Shown here: piece after piece, positions 26,214 to 34,020 of the stretch
How positions within the stretch are numbered: position 1 is the stretch's first letter
How the letters are laid out: every line of letters begins with the position of its first letter
Assembly: GCF_025567415.1 (NCBI RefSeq)
Contig: NZ_JAOQJV010000007.1
Span: forward strand, 54,144-118,143
Direction: 5' to 3'
Source of the DNA: Claveliimonas ammoniilytica
GTDB taxonomy: Bacteria; Bacillota; Clostridia; Lachnospirales; Lachnospiraceae
DNA: 64,000 nt
Made by a program: the position numbers and the translations under genes
Notes under the pieces: model-generated
Told to the model about the DNA's origin: nothing
Seen by the model: the letters and a program-made list of their open reading frames with translations, nothing else
Database searches by the model: none

Positions 26214-27146
26214 TTAAGATATTTCTTTGTTCTCACTATATCCCGTCGGTTTTTCATCAATCTGCTTGATCTGCAAATAAATAATTGCCGCAATTGTTGC
26301 CGCTCCTACCGTAACCATACCGATCACACGAATATCTGCCATCATGCGGTCAAATATCTGATACTTCGTAGCAAAAAGTGCAAGCAGATTCGCCGTAACA
26401 TGGGCAACAATCGGCGCAAGCACGGAACCGTATTTTTCACACAGCCATGCAAACATCAGTCCCATCAGGAATCCATATAACATCTGTACAAAATTGCCGT
26501 GAAAAATGCCAAATACTACTGATGTATAGATGATTGCCAGCTTCGCACCAGTATCTTCCCGCATTCTTCGGAACATCAGGCCACGAAACACCAACTCTTC
26601 AGCAATCGGTGATAAAATTGCAAGGCATACAATCTGTACTGCAAATGGCGCACTGTACATTGATGTAGCTGTAGTCTCATACGTAGCACTCAATGCACTC
26701 AGATTACCGATCAAAATCAAATTATTCAGCGCAAGGCTTGCGCCTCCTGCAAATACTACTACCAGTACGTATTTCCAAAGCGGTGCTTTCTTATTCGTTG
26801 CAACTCCATAGTATTTTTCACGGTTTCTGTCACGATGATACAGAAACAGCATCACCGGTATTACAACCAATGCTGTTGCACCACTAATGATGGTTGTGTA
26901 TTTCTGCATCATATTCATTAATTTCGTAGCAAACTGCATCATAGCTGCCTGATTCTCATATGCTGCCACCACTTCCTTCGTATGTGCATTCATATACTGG
27001 TACATCACTACCACTGCCGCCACCATACTAACAGCAATCTGAATGCCCCATTCTATAATGAAAGGGCCCCATATGCGCCAGAACCTCTGGCCATAACTGA
27101 GGCGCGGCATATGCCCCGGTCTCTGTTGATTATTCTGATTATCCAT
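26214..27146 (-). CDS. CPBP family intramembrane glutamic endopeptidase
   Basis: 310 residues with about eight hydrophobic segments. The Abi/CPBP motifs are intact: EELVFRG (about residue 184) followed by FGIFHGN and APIVAHVTAN. Members act as intramembrane proteases such as Rce1 or in bacteriocin self-immunity, but no bacteriocin gene is nearby. It starts divergently from the ProX gene. Confidence 0.88.
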   Translation of the reverse strand: MDNQNNQQRPGHMPRLSYGQRFWRIWGPFIIEWGIQIAVSMVAAVVVMYQYMNAHTKEVVAAYENQAAMMQFATKLMNMMQKYTTIISGATALVVIPVMLFLYHRDRNREKYYGVATNKKAPLWKYVLVVVFAGGASLALNNLILIGNLSALSATYETTATSMYSAPFAVQIVCLAILSPIAEELVFRGLMFRRMREDTGAKLAIIYTSVVFGIFHGNFVQMLYGFLMGLMFAWLCEKYGSVLAPIVAHVTANLLALFATKYQIFDRMMADIRVIGMVTVGAATIAAIIYLQIKQIDEKPTGYSENKEIS

Positions 27147-27257
27147 AATGTATCTCTCTTTCTAAGCTGTTCTTTTATAAACATCTTTATCAAACTCTTC
27201 TTATTCTACTTCGCATAGCACAAATGTGCAATTAAAAATTTATAAACTCTTCATTGC

Positions 27258-27286
27258 TTTACATTCCCTGACATCTGAAATATAAT
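27258..27286 (+). promoter_or_regulatory. promoter of the ProX-like gene
   Basis: TTTACA (27258-27263), 17-bp spacer, TATAAT (27281-27286); AAGGAG follows before the ATG at 27319. Confidence 0.65.
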
Positions 27287-27318
27287 AAAATAAAACGGCA
27301 GTAAAGGAGTATACAGTT

Positions 27319-27810
27319 ATGGAAAATCAAAAGCAACGCGTATATGACGCATTAGACAAACTTGGTATTAAATATGAAGTCGTAGAGCATGAACCCGTTC
27401 ATACCATGGAGGATATGGACAGACTCGGACTACCTGAAAAAGGAACCCTCTGTAAGAATCTGTTTCTCCGCGATTCCAAAGGCAAGCGCCACTTCTTAGT
27501 GACCGCTGATGAAAAGACTAAGATTGATCTCAAAGCACTGGGTCGTACCCTTGGAGCAGGAACTTTAAGTTTTGCTTCTGAAGAACGTCTGGAAAAATAT
27601 CTCGGACTAAAACAGGGCAGTGTATCTCCTTTTGGACTGATGAACGATACTGATCATGCAGTAGAATTCTTCATTGACAAGAGCCTGAGCCGTTGCAAGA
27701 GCCTCGGTATCCATCCTTTGGAGAATACAGCTACCGTATTTCTGTCATTTAAAGATCTAGACAAGTTCCTCTGGAATTTTGATGTAGATGTAATTAAAAT
27801 AAAGCTTTAA
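27319..27810 (+). CDS. Prolyl-tRNA editing protein (ProX/PrdX, YbaK superfamily)
   Basis: 163 residues of the YbaK/INS fold. It has GTLCKNLFLRDSKGKRHFLV, which carries the lysine conserved in this family, and GSVSPFGLMND. These trans-editing deacylases hydrolyse Ala-tRNA(Pro) made in error by ProRS. The 3' end overlaps the convergent alaX gene by 17 bp. It has its own plus-strand promoter. Confidence 0.9.
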   Translation: MENQKQRVYDALDKLGIKYEVVEHEPVHTMEDMDRLGLPEKGTLCKNLFLRDSKGKRHFLVTADEKTKIDLKALGRTLGAGTLSFASEERLEKYLGLKQGSVSPFGLMNDTDHAVEFFIDKSLSRCKSLGIHPLENTATVFLSFKDLDKFLWNFDVDVIKIKL

Positions 27811-28942
27811 TTTCCATTTCGGTGCCTGTGAGGCTTCCCTGAACCATTTCCGGTTTACCACCTCCGCGAGCACCGAATTTTTCTTTCAACTTCTGATTGA
27901 GCAGTCTCACATCTTCCGTTTTGCTTCCGATTACATATCGATAGCCATCCTGATCCGTTCCACCAAATGCGCCGCACACAGATGCACCTCTTTCCAGCAA
28001 CAGATTCACTATCTCTCTCAGGTCATCCCCGACAAGCTTCTCGTCAAAAACGCATACCGCACCGTCACCAACCTCTACTTCTGCTGCTTTATACTGAAGC
28101 CGCTCTTTTTGCATAGATGCCAGTTCCAGTTTCAGACCACTCTGTTCTGTCTTCAGCCGTTCCACGCCTTCTGCTATCTTTTCTTCTTTCTCACACAGCA
28201 GTGCACTGATCTGTTTTACAGACTGATGTTTTCTCTGATAATCTGCAAGTACTCTTGCTCCACTCAGCATATGAATGCGCTCTCCACCTTTATAATTTGC
28301 CATGCCGACCAGCTTGATCAGGCCAATCTGTCCAGTGTATGCCACATGCGGTGCACAGCACGCGCAGAGATCCACACCCGGGATCTCAATAATGCGCACC
28401 TGTCCCTCAATCTCAATCTTGCTGCGATAATCCAGTTCATGCAATTCTTCTTTTGCAGGATACAGCACATTTACCGGAAAATTATGGAATATTGCCTGAT
28501 TGGCTTCATTCTCAATCTCAAGAAGCTGTTCTTTTGTGATTGGTCCATCAAAGTCCATCGTACAGTAGTCGTCCGCCAGATGGAATCCCACATTGTTATA
28601 TCCAAATCTGTGATGTACAATTCCTGACACAATGTGCTCACCACTATGCTGCTGCATCCGGTCAAACCGCTTCTCCCAATCCAGTTTACCATGCGCACTT
28701 TTTCCAGCTTCTATTGGTGCATCTATTATATGGAATATCACTCCATCTTTCTCTTTTGTATCTGTAACCCGGATCTCATCAAGATATCCGGTATCTCCAT
28801 ATTGTCCGCCGCCCTCAGGAAAAAAGGCAGTTCTGTCAAGAACCGCCTTGTATCCGTCTTTATATGGTTCACAGGACAATACTGTTGCATCAAACTCTGC
28901 CATAAAAGCATCTTCGTAAAACAATTTCACAGTATTTTCCAT
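27794..28942 (-). CDS. Alanyl-tRNA editing protein (AlaX-L)
   Basis: 382 residues from the second of two adjacent ATGs, the better placed one behind AGGAG. An N-terminal TGS-like/translation-factor-like part is followed by the AlaRS editing domain with zinc ligands in HSGEHIVSG (about residue 98) and CACCAPH (about residue 197), plus a C-terminal coiled coil and DHHA1-like tail. It removes Ser or Gly from tRNA(Ala). It lies 20 bp downstream of argS and probably shares its transcript. Confidence 0.9.
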   Translation of the reverse strand: MENTVKLFYEDAFMAEFDATVLSCEPYKDGYKAVLDRTAFFPEGGGQYGDTGYLDEIRVTDTKEKDGVIFHIIDAPIEAGKSAHGKLDWEKRFDRMQQHSGEHIVSGIVHHRFGYNNVGFHLADDYCTMDFDGPITKEQLLEIENEANQAIFHNFPVNVLYPAKEELHELDYRSKIEIEGQVRIIEIPGVDLCACCAPHVAYTGQIGLIKLVGMANYKGGERIHMLSGARVLADYQRKHQSVKQISALLCEKEEKIAEGVERLKTEQSGLKLELASMQKERLQYKAAEVEVGDGAVCVFDEKLVGDDLREIVNLLLERGASVCGAFGGTDQDGYRYVIGSKTEDVRLLNQKLKEKFGARGGGKPEMVQGSLTGTEMEIKALF

Positions 28943-28962
28943 CATCTTCTCCTACCTTTTTC

Positions 28963-30729
28963 TTACATACGCTCCGGTGCTTCAAATCCCAGCACATCAA
29001 TACAAGACTCCAGCACTTCCTTTGTAAGTGTTAACAGTGCAATATAACCTGCTTTCTTAGCCTCATCCTCTTCCGCAAGAATCTTGGTCTCATGATAGAA
29101 ACGGTTAAATACATTGGCCAGATCATAAATGTATGCGCAAATCTTGTGCGGAGCAGTCTCCATAGCGGCTGTCTTCATCACTGCATTATATTTGCCAACT
29201 TCCAGCATAAGTGCTTTTTCACAGTCTGCTGATGGAATATTGCAATGAATATCTTCCGTCACACCACCATTTTCTTTATATTTGTTCAGAATTGATTTAA
29301 TACGAACGATGGTATACAGAATATACGGTCCTGTATTTCCTTCAAACGAAGTAAATCTGTCGATATCGAACACATAATCCTTGCCGGCCTGGTTAGACAG
29401 ATCACCATACTTCAGCGCAGCAAGTCCCACTTTCTGTGCTACTTCTTCAGCTTCCGCTCCCTCGATGGTGCGGTTATCTGTGATCTTCTGATACATTTTC
29501 TGATTAATCTCTGCAATCAGATTCTCCAGACGCATAACTCCACCTTCTCTGGTCTTAAACGGCTTACCGTCTTTACCGTTCATCGTACCAAATCCGATAA
29601 ACTTAAGCTCTGTTGAAGCTGGAACAATACCAGTCTTCTTAGCGGCACGGAATACCTGTGTAAAATGCATCTCCTGACGCTTATCAGCAAGATAGACTAC
29701 GCGGTTCGGCTTGTAATCTTCTTCTCTCTGGATCAAAGTTGCAAGGTCTGTTGTTCCGTACAGTGATGCTCCGTCCGATTTCTGGATCAGACATGGTGGA
29801 ATCTCTTTGGTATCAGTCTCTTCTTTGACATCAATAACCAGGGCTCCATCATCTAAGCGTGCGAATCCATCTTTCTTGAACTGCTCCAACATATCCGGAA
29901 TATACTTCTGCGCATCAGACTCACCTTTCCAGAGATCAAACTCTACATTCAGTCTCTGATAATTCTTCTTAATATCGTCAACAGAAATATTAACAATATG
30001 ATTCCAGAGTGCACGATATCCTCTATGTCCATTCTGAAGCAGATAGGTCGCATGAAGCGCTTCTTCACGGTAATCTTCATGTTCTTTTGCATATCCGCTG
30101 GCTGTCGGATAGATCTCTTCCAGCTCACTGATGGTAAATGGTGCTTCTTCCGGATAATCTCCTGTATAAGACTCATCATAATACGGCAGCTCAGGTTTGC
30201 GCTTTTTAAGCTCAGTAATGATCAGACCCATCTGATATCCCCAGTCACCCAGATGAATATCGCCAAGCACCTTATGTCCCATCTTACGGAACATACGCTT
30301 TACACTTTCACCGATTACTGCTGAACGCAGATGTCCTACGTGAAGCGGCTTCGCTACATTAGGTCCGCCATAATCGATCACGATCATCTCCGGATTCTCT
30401 GCCTGTTCCAGTCCAAGATTATCATCCTCAGCCATCTGATTCACGTAATCGGCCACAAATTCTTCCTTAAGATTCAGATTGATGAATCCCGGCTTAACTG
30501 CCTCTGCTTTTGCAAAGCAGTCACTGCCCTGAAGATGTGCTACCACATCTTCTGCAATCATGATTGGTGCTTTATGATAAGTCTTGGCTCCCGCCATAGC
30601 GCCGTTGCACTGATATTCACACAGATCCGGACGGTTAGAAATGGTAACTTTTGCAAGTTCTTTTCCATATCCAGCCTGTTCAAATGCTTTCGCAATTTCC
30701 AATTCAATGAGCTCTATTATCTGCTTCAT
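28963..30729 (-). CDS. argS: Arginyl-tRNA synthetase
   Basis: 588 residues of a class I synthetase. The N-terminal Add-1 domain covers about 1-85, the HIGH motif appears as PLHVGHLR (about residue 130), and the C-terminal DALR anticodon-binding domain begins near residue 465. As in many ArgRS there is no canonical KMSKS. It charges tRNA(Arg). Its promoter diverges from a tRNA-Arg gene. No T-box is present in the 45-nt leader. Confidence 0.97.
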   Translation of the reverse strand: MKQIIELIELEIAKAFEQAGYGKELAKVTISNRPDLCEYQCNGAMAGAKTYHKAPIMIAEDVVAHLQGSDCFAKAEAVKPGFINLNLKEEFVADYVNQMAEDDNLGLEQAENPEMIVIDYGGPNVAKPLHVGHLRSAVIGESVKRMFRKMGHKVLGDIHLGDWGYQMGLIITELKKRKPELPYYDESYTGDYPEEAPFTISELEEIYPTASGYAKEHEDYREEALHATYLLQNGHRGYRALWNHIVNISVDDIKKNYQRLNVEFDLWKGESDAQKYIPDMLEQFKKDGFARLDDGALVIDVKEETDTKEIPPCLIQKSDGASLYGTTDLATLIQREEDYKPNRVVYLADKRQEMHFTQVFRAAKKTGIVPASTELKFIGFGTMNGKDGKPFKTREGGVMRLENLIAEINQKMYQKITDNRTIEGAEAEEVAQKVGLAALKYGDLSNQAGKDYVFDIDRFTSFEGNTGPYILYTIVRIKSILNKYKENGGVTEDIHCNIPSADCEKALMLEVGKYNAVMKTAAMETAPHKICAYIYDLANVFNRFYHETKILAEEDEAKKAGYIALLTLTKEVLESCIDVLGFEAPERM

Positions 30730-30764
30730 TCCTTTTCCTCCATTCGTATCGTCTAACTCTTCAT

Positions 30765-30793
30765 ATCATACCCACAATATCCCCGAAAGTCAA
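30765..30793 (-). promoter_or_regulatory. promoter of argS-alaX
   Basis: TTGACT (30788-30793), 17-bp spacer, TATGAT (30765-30770). Only 18 bp separate its -35 from the -35 of the divergent tRNA promoter. Confidence 0.7.
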
Positions 30794-30811
30794 GGTGTGC
30801 ACATTTCTCCG

Positions 30812-30840
30812 TTGCATTTTCCGAATGAATGTGCTAATAT
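30812..30840 (+). promoter_or_regulatory. promoter of tRNA-Arg
   Basis: TTGCAT (30812-30817), 17-bp spacer, TAATAT (30835-30840). The expected start is only about seven bases later, at the 5' end of the tRNA. Confidence 0.75.
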
Positions 30841-30847
30841 ACTAGAT

Positions 30848-30919
30848 GTCTCTGTAGCTCAGTGGATAGAGCGCCGCCCTCCGGAGGCGGGTGCGCCAGT
30901 TCGATTCTGGTCAGAGACG
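30848..30919 (+). tRNA. tRNA-Arg (anticodon CCG)
   Basis: A complete cloverleaf of 72 nt. Acceptor GTCTCTG/CAGAGAC, D-stem GCTC/GAGC, anticodon stem CCGCC/GGCGG with loop CTCCGGA (anticodon CCG, reading CGG) and T-arm GCCAG-TTCGATT-CTGGT. The discriminator base is G and CCA is not encoded. A hairpin terminator follows directly. Confidence 0.96.
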
Positions 30920-30923
30920 GTTT

Positions 30924-30953
30924 ACAGGTATCGCATATGCGGTACCTGTTTTA
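30924..30953 (+). terminator. terminator of tRNA-Arg
   Basis: A near-perfect palindrome with ACAGGTA and TACCTGT arms, continuing through CGCA/TGCG, is followed by TTTTATT. It starts five bases after the tRNA. Confidence 0.8.
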
Positions 30954-30961
30954 TTCTACAA

Positions 30962-31852
30962 TCACATCACACATTTTCTCACTCTGTCATAATAATACGC
31001 ATGATCCGACAGATATTCCTCTGCATTTACCTGGCTTCCATTAATTTCCTGAATCACGGCATTCAGTTCTTCTTTCGGAAGTGCTCCGCTCTCTGGCAAT
31101 ATGATCATCTCATGAACGCTGCTCGGCAAAATATAGAAGTTCTCTTTCAGATACAACGCAAGCATCTCCAGACGTCCTGGATATAACACTGCTGCCGCTC
31201 CAAAACTTCGCATTTGATTCGTCAACACATACATGCTTTCTTCTGCTGTCAGATGATCTTCTATCTCCTCCACACCAAGCATTTCCGTAAGCAATGCATA
31301 CATATTGGTCAACTCATACGGCAATAACTTTTCTGTATTAAGCATTGCATTCTGATACAGATCTTCTGTACTTGTATTCCACCACTCAAGCTGTTCTTTT
31401 TTAATCAGCATCGCTGCCTGCTGCATCTGATGTTCATCCATTTCCAGCAACAAATAAAATACGATTGCCAGATCCTTCCACGGCATATACGGAACCTCAC
31501 TGAGAAGCTTTTTGTTCTTCTCACGATTGATCAGACGATATACGATTTTATTTTTCACACCAGGAAATTCATAGATCCAGTCTTCTTTCCACGAATGCTC
31601 AATGCGTACCTTCTGATAGATCTTCATGATCTGCTCCGCTAATGTATGCATATCAGTCCCATATTGATACTTTTCATAAAATTCTTCCAGATAAATGGTT
31701 GGGGATATATTGATATTCTTCTCAGACAAACGGATACCACATCTTAAATATCCGTTATTCTTCAGAGTCTTCTGGACCGATACCAGCAGATTATCACTCA
31801 CAAGACTCTTTAGTTCCAGTTCCATTCCGCTCACAAACTCTTCGTATGACAT
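30962..31852 (-). CDS. DUF5688 family protein
   Basis: 296 residues from the ATG at 31852 with AAAGGAG upstream; a longer frame to 31906 lacks such a site. It starts SYEEFVSGMELELKSLV and contains the ISPTIYLEEFYEKYQYG phrase that I associate with the DUF5688 family of Lachnospiraceae, often found in several copies per genome. It is soluble, with no signal peptide or membrane helix. The function is unknown. Confidence 0.7.
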   Translation of the reverse strand: MSYEEFVSGMELELKSLVSDNLLVSVQKTLKNNGYLRCGIRLSEKNINISPTIYLEEFYEKYQYGTDMHTLAEQIMKIYQKVRIEHSWKEDWIYEFPGVKNKIVYRLINREKNKKLLSEVPYMPWKDLAIVFYLLLEMDEHQMQQAAMLIKKEQLEWWNTSTEDLYQNAMLNTEKLLPYELTNMYALLTEMLGVEEIEDHLTAEESMYVLTNQMRSFGAAAVLYPGRLEMLALYLKENFYILPSSVHEMIILPESGALPKEELNAVIQEINGSQVNAEEYLSDHAYYYDRVRKCVM

Positions 31853-31982
31853 ACAAACTCCTTTCACCCTGTTCCAGGCAGATTGCGCCATAATCATGGA
31901 CTGCATTGTTCTACGCGAAATCGACTGTATAGATTTGAACAGCCGGCGATGCCGGCAAAATATTATGGTAAACTGATTATAA

Positions 31983-32011
31983 AAAAGCCCTGCACAAAAT
32001 GCAAGGCTTTT
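31983..32011. terminator. bidirectional terminator after efp
   Basis: AAAAGCCCTGCA pairs with TGCAAGGCTTTT (one mismatch) around a 5-nt loop, with T-runs on both strands. It ends the efp transcript 17 bp after the stop. Confidence 0.8.
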
Positions 32012-32027
32012 TTTGATTCTTTTTTAA

Positions 32028-32594
32028 TTAGTTAGCACGTGACAGATATTCACCTGTACGAGTATCGATCTTAATTTTTTCTCCCTGATCTACGAACAGC
32101 GGTACCATAACCTGAGCTCCTGTCTCTACGATAGCCGGCTTCGTAGCTCCTGTAGCTGTGTTACCCTTAACACCCGGCTCAGATTCTGTGATCACAAGCT
32201 CTACGGTGATCGGTGGCTCGATTGCAAATGCATTACCCTGGTAGAAGCTTACTGTAACTTCTTCGTTCTCCTTAACGAACTTCATAGACTCTCCGGCTTC
32301 CTCAGCGCTGATCATAATCTGCTCATATGTCTCATTGTCCATGTAGTTATAGAACTCACCGTCATTGTACAGGTACTGCATTTTCTTTCTCTCGATGTGA
32401 GCCTGCTCAAATGTCTCTGTAGGACGGAATGTTGTCTCTACTACACCACCGTTAATGATATCTTTCATCTTAACACGAACAAATGCTGCTCCTTTACCCG
32501 GTTTAACATGCATAAAGTCGATAACCTGACATACCTTTCCATTCACTTCAATAGTAATACCATTACGGATATCTCCTGCTGATACTTTAGCCAT
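32028..32594 (-). CDS. efp: Elongation factor P
   Basis: 188 residues with the KOW-like and two OB domains of EF-P. Lys34 in KPGKGAAFVR is the position that is modified, or left bare, at the tip of domain I. EF-P rescues ribosomes stalled at polyproline. No EpmA/EpmB genes are in the window. It lies 70 bp downstream of yqeG. Confidence 0.98.
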   Translation of the reverse strand: MAKVSAGDIRNGITIEVNGKVCQVIDFMHVKPGKGAAFVRVKMKDIINGGVVETTFRPTETFEQAHIERKKMQYLYNDGEFYNYMDNETYEQIMISAEEAGESMKFVKENEEVTVSFYQGNAFAIEPPITVELVITESEPGVKGNTATGATKPAIVETGAQVMVPLFVDQGEKIKIDTRTGEYLSRAN

Positions 32595-32664
32595 TACATA
32601 ATCCTCCTTAAATTGCGCACTGCGCTTACGTTCTCAATCTTTTACCATTTTATAATACATATCA

Positions 32665-33183
32665 TCATTTTTCAACCTTTTTTTCCCTAGCAAGGCTACG
32701 CTTGTAGAAAAAGAGCACAATCCTTTCAAGATATCGCTTTAAAACGATCTGTATCTCTTCCTTGGGGTTCATTGGTTTAACTAAAATGCTCGGAATACCG
32801 CTACGTTTTGCACCCCACACATCTGTAAATAACTGATCTCCAATAAATACAGTTGAAGAACGATCTGTTCCCATGATCTCCATTGCCTTAATGTAATTCT
32901 TCTTAGACGGCTTATGTGCATTATACACATAAGCTACCTGAATCTTTTCATTAAACATCTTTACACGCGGTTCCTTATTATTGGAAATCAGACAACACTG
33001 AAAACCAATCTTTTTCAATCGTTCAAACAGTCGGATTGCTCGATCATCTGCCGGTGCTCCATGCGGTACCAGCGTATTATCAATGTCGAAAATCAGACCT
33101 CTGTATCCTTTTTTATATAATTCTTCAAAATCGATTACATATGCAGAAACCGTATATCGATCTGGATAAAATGCACGAAACAT
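32665..33183 (-). CDS. YqeG family HAD IIIA-type phosphatase
   Basis: 172 residues. The HAD motif I FDIDNTLVPHG (catalytic Asp near residue 31), motif II SNNKEPR and motif III with FIGDQLFTDVWGA are present. Members resemble PGP-type phosphatidylglycerophosphatases (GEP4). Physiological substrates in Firmicutes are uncertain. Its start is two bases after the end of the CM-SK fusion gene. Confidence 0.9.
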   Translation of the reverse strand: MFRAFYPDRYTVSAYVIDFEELYKKGYRGLIFDIDNTLVPHGAPADDRAIRLFERLKKIGFQCCLISNNKEPRVKMFNEKIQVAYVYNAHKPSKKNYIKAMEIMGTDRSSTVFIGDQLFTDVWGAKRSGIPSILVKPMNPKEEIQIVLKRYLERIVLFFYKRSLAREKKVEK

Positions 33184-33185
33184 AC

Positions 33186-33968
33186 TTATATCTCCGCTCT
33201 TGTCAGCTTCTGAACCAGTTCTTCACAAATTGTAAGCACATCCTTATCATCTGTATTCACTACGATATCAGCTGCTGCCTCATATTTTTCTCTGCGCTGT
33301 TCCATCAATTCAGATATACCAGCTACATTCTTACGCCCCTGCAAAACCGGACGATCATTGTTATCCTTTACACGCTCATAAATCGTTTCCGGACTCGCCG
33401 TAAGAAGAACTACCTTGCCATTCTTCTTCATTTCCTCAACATTGCGCTCGCGCATTGCTACACCACCGCCACAGGAAATGACCACATTTTTCTTATCCTG
33501 CATCTCAATCAGGAGATTTGTCTCCAGATTACGGAAATATTCTTCACCATAAGTAGCAAAAATATCCGGAATACTCATCTCTTCTCTGTCAGCAATTAAC
33601 TGATCCATCTCAACGATTTCCATATCGAATACAGTGCTGAGATAATCTGAAATTGTGGACTTACCTGCTCCCATGAATCCAATCAGCACGATATTATAAT
33701 CAAAAAGCTTTCTTGCCTGAATACGCTTACTGTTACGGCGAATACGACGGAATACATCTTCAATCTCTTCACTGTATTTGTTGCCATCCAGCTTAATCTC
33801 AAGCTGTCTTTCCTGCTTTTCTTCCTGCTTTGGCTGTATGATAGACATGCCATACTCTTCCTTGTACGCCATGATCTTTTCTATGATTGAATTTCTCTCA
33901 ACCAAAGCGTCAATGATCTTATCATCGCACAATGCAAGCTGCTCTCTGTATAATTCCAAATCATTCAT
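33186..33968 (-). CDS. aroK: Chorismate mutase-shikimate kinase fusion
   Basis: 260 residues with two domains. Residues 1-88 are an AroQ-type chorismate mutase (LYREQLALCDDKIIDALVERN, with an Arg at position 25 and later charged helix). Residues 92-260 are a shikimate kinase with Walker A GFMGAGKST (97-105), EMDQLI and SCGGGVAMR. It would phosphorylate shikimate and convert chorismate to prephenate, two non-consecutive steps of aromatic amino-acid synthesis. No other aro genes are near. It sits between the P-type ATPase and yqeG, 52 bp after the former. Confidence 0.88.
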   Translation of the reverse strand: MNDLELYREQLALCDDKIIDALVERNSIIEKIMAYKEEYGMSIIQPKQEEKQERQLEIKLDGNKYSEEIEDVFRRIRRNSKRIQARKLFDYNIVLIGFMGAGKSTISDYLSTVFDMEIVEMDQLIADREEMSIPDIFATYGEEYFRNLETNLLIEMQDKKNVVISCGGGVAMRERNVEEMKKNGKVVLLTASPETIYERVKDNNDRPVLQGRKNVAGISELMEQRREKYEAAADIVVNTDDKDVLTICEELVQKLTRAEI

Positions 33969-34020
33969 TGCTACTATGTCTCCTTCTGTTATTTTCTCTT
34001 TCGTCTAAAAGCCTGAATTT

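Noticed and set aside
30730..30790. T-box leader before argS
   Set aside because: The leader from the likely start to the ATG is only about 45 nt and lacks the AGGGTGG T-box sequence and terminator.
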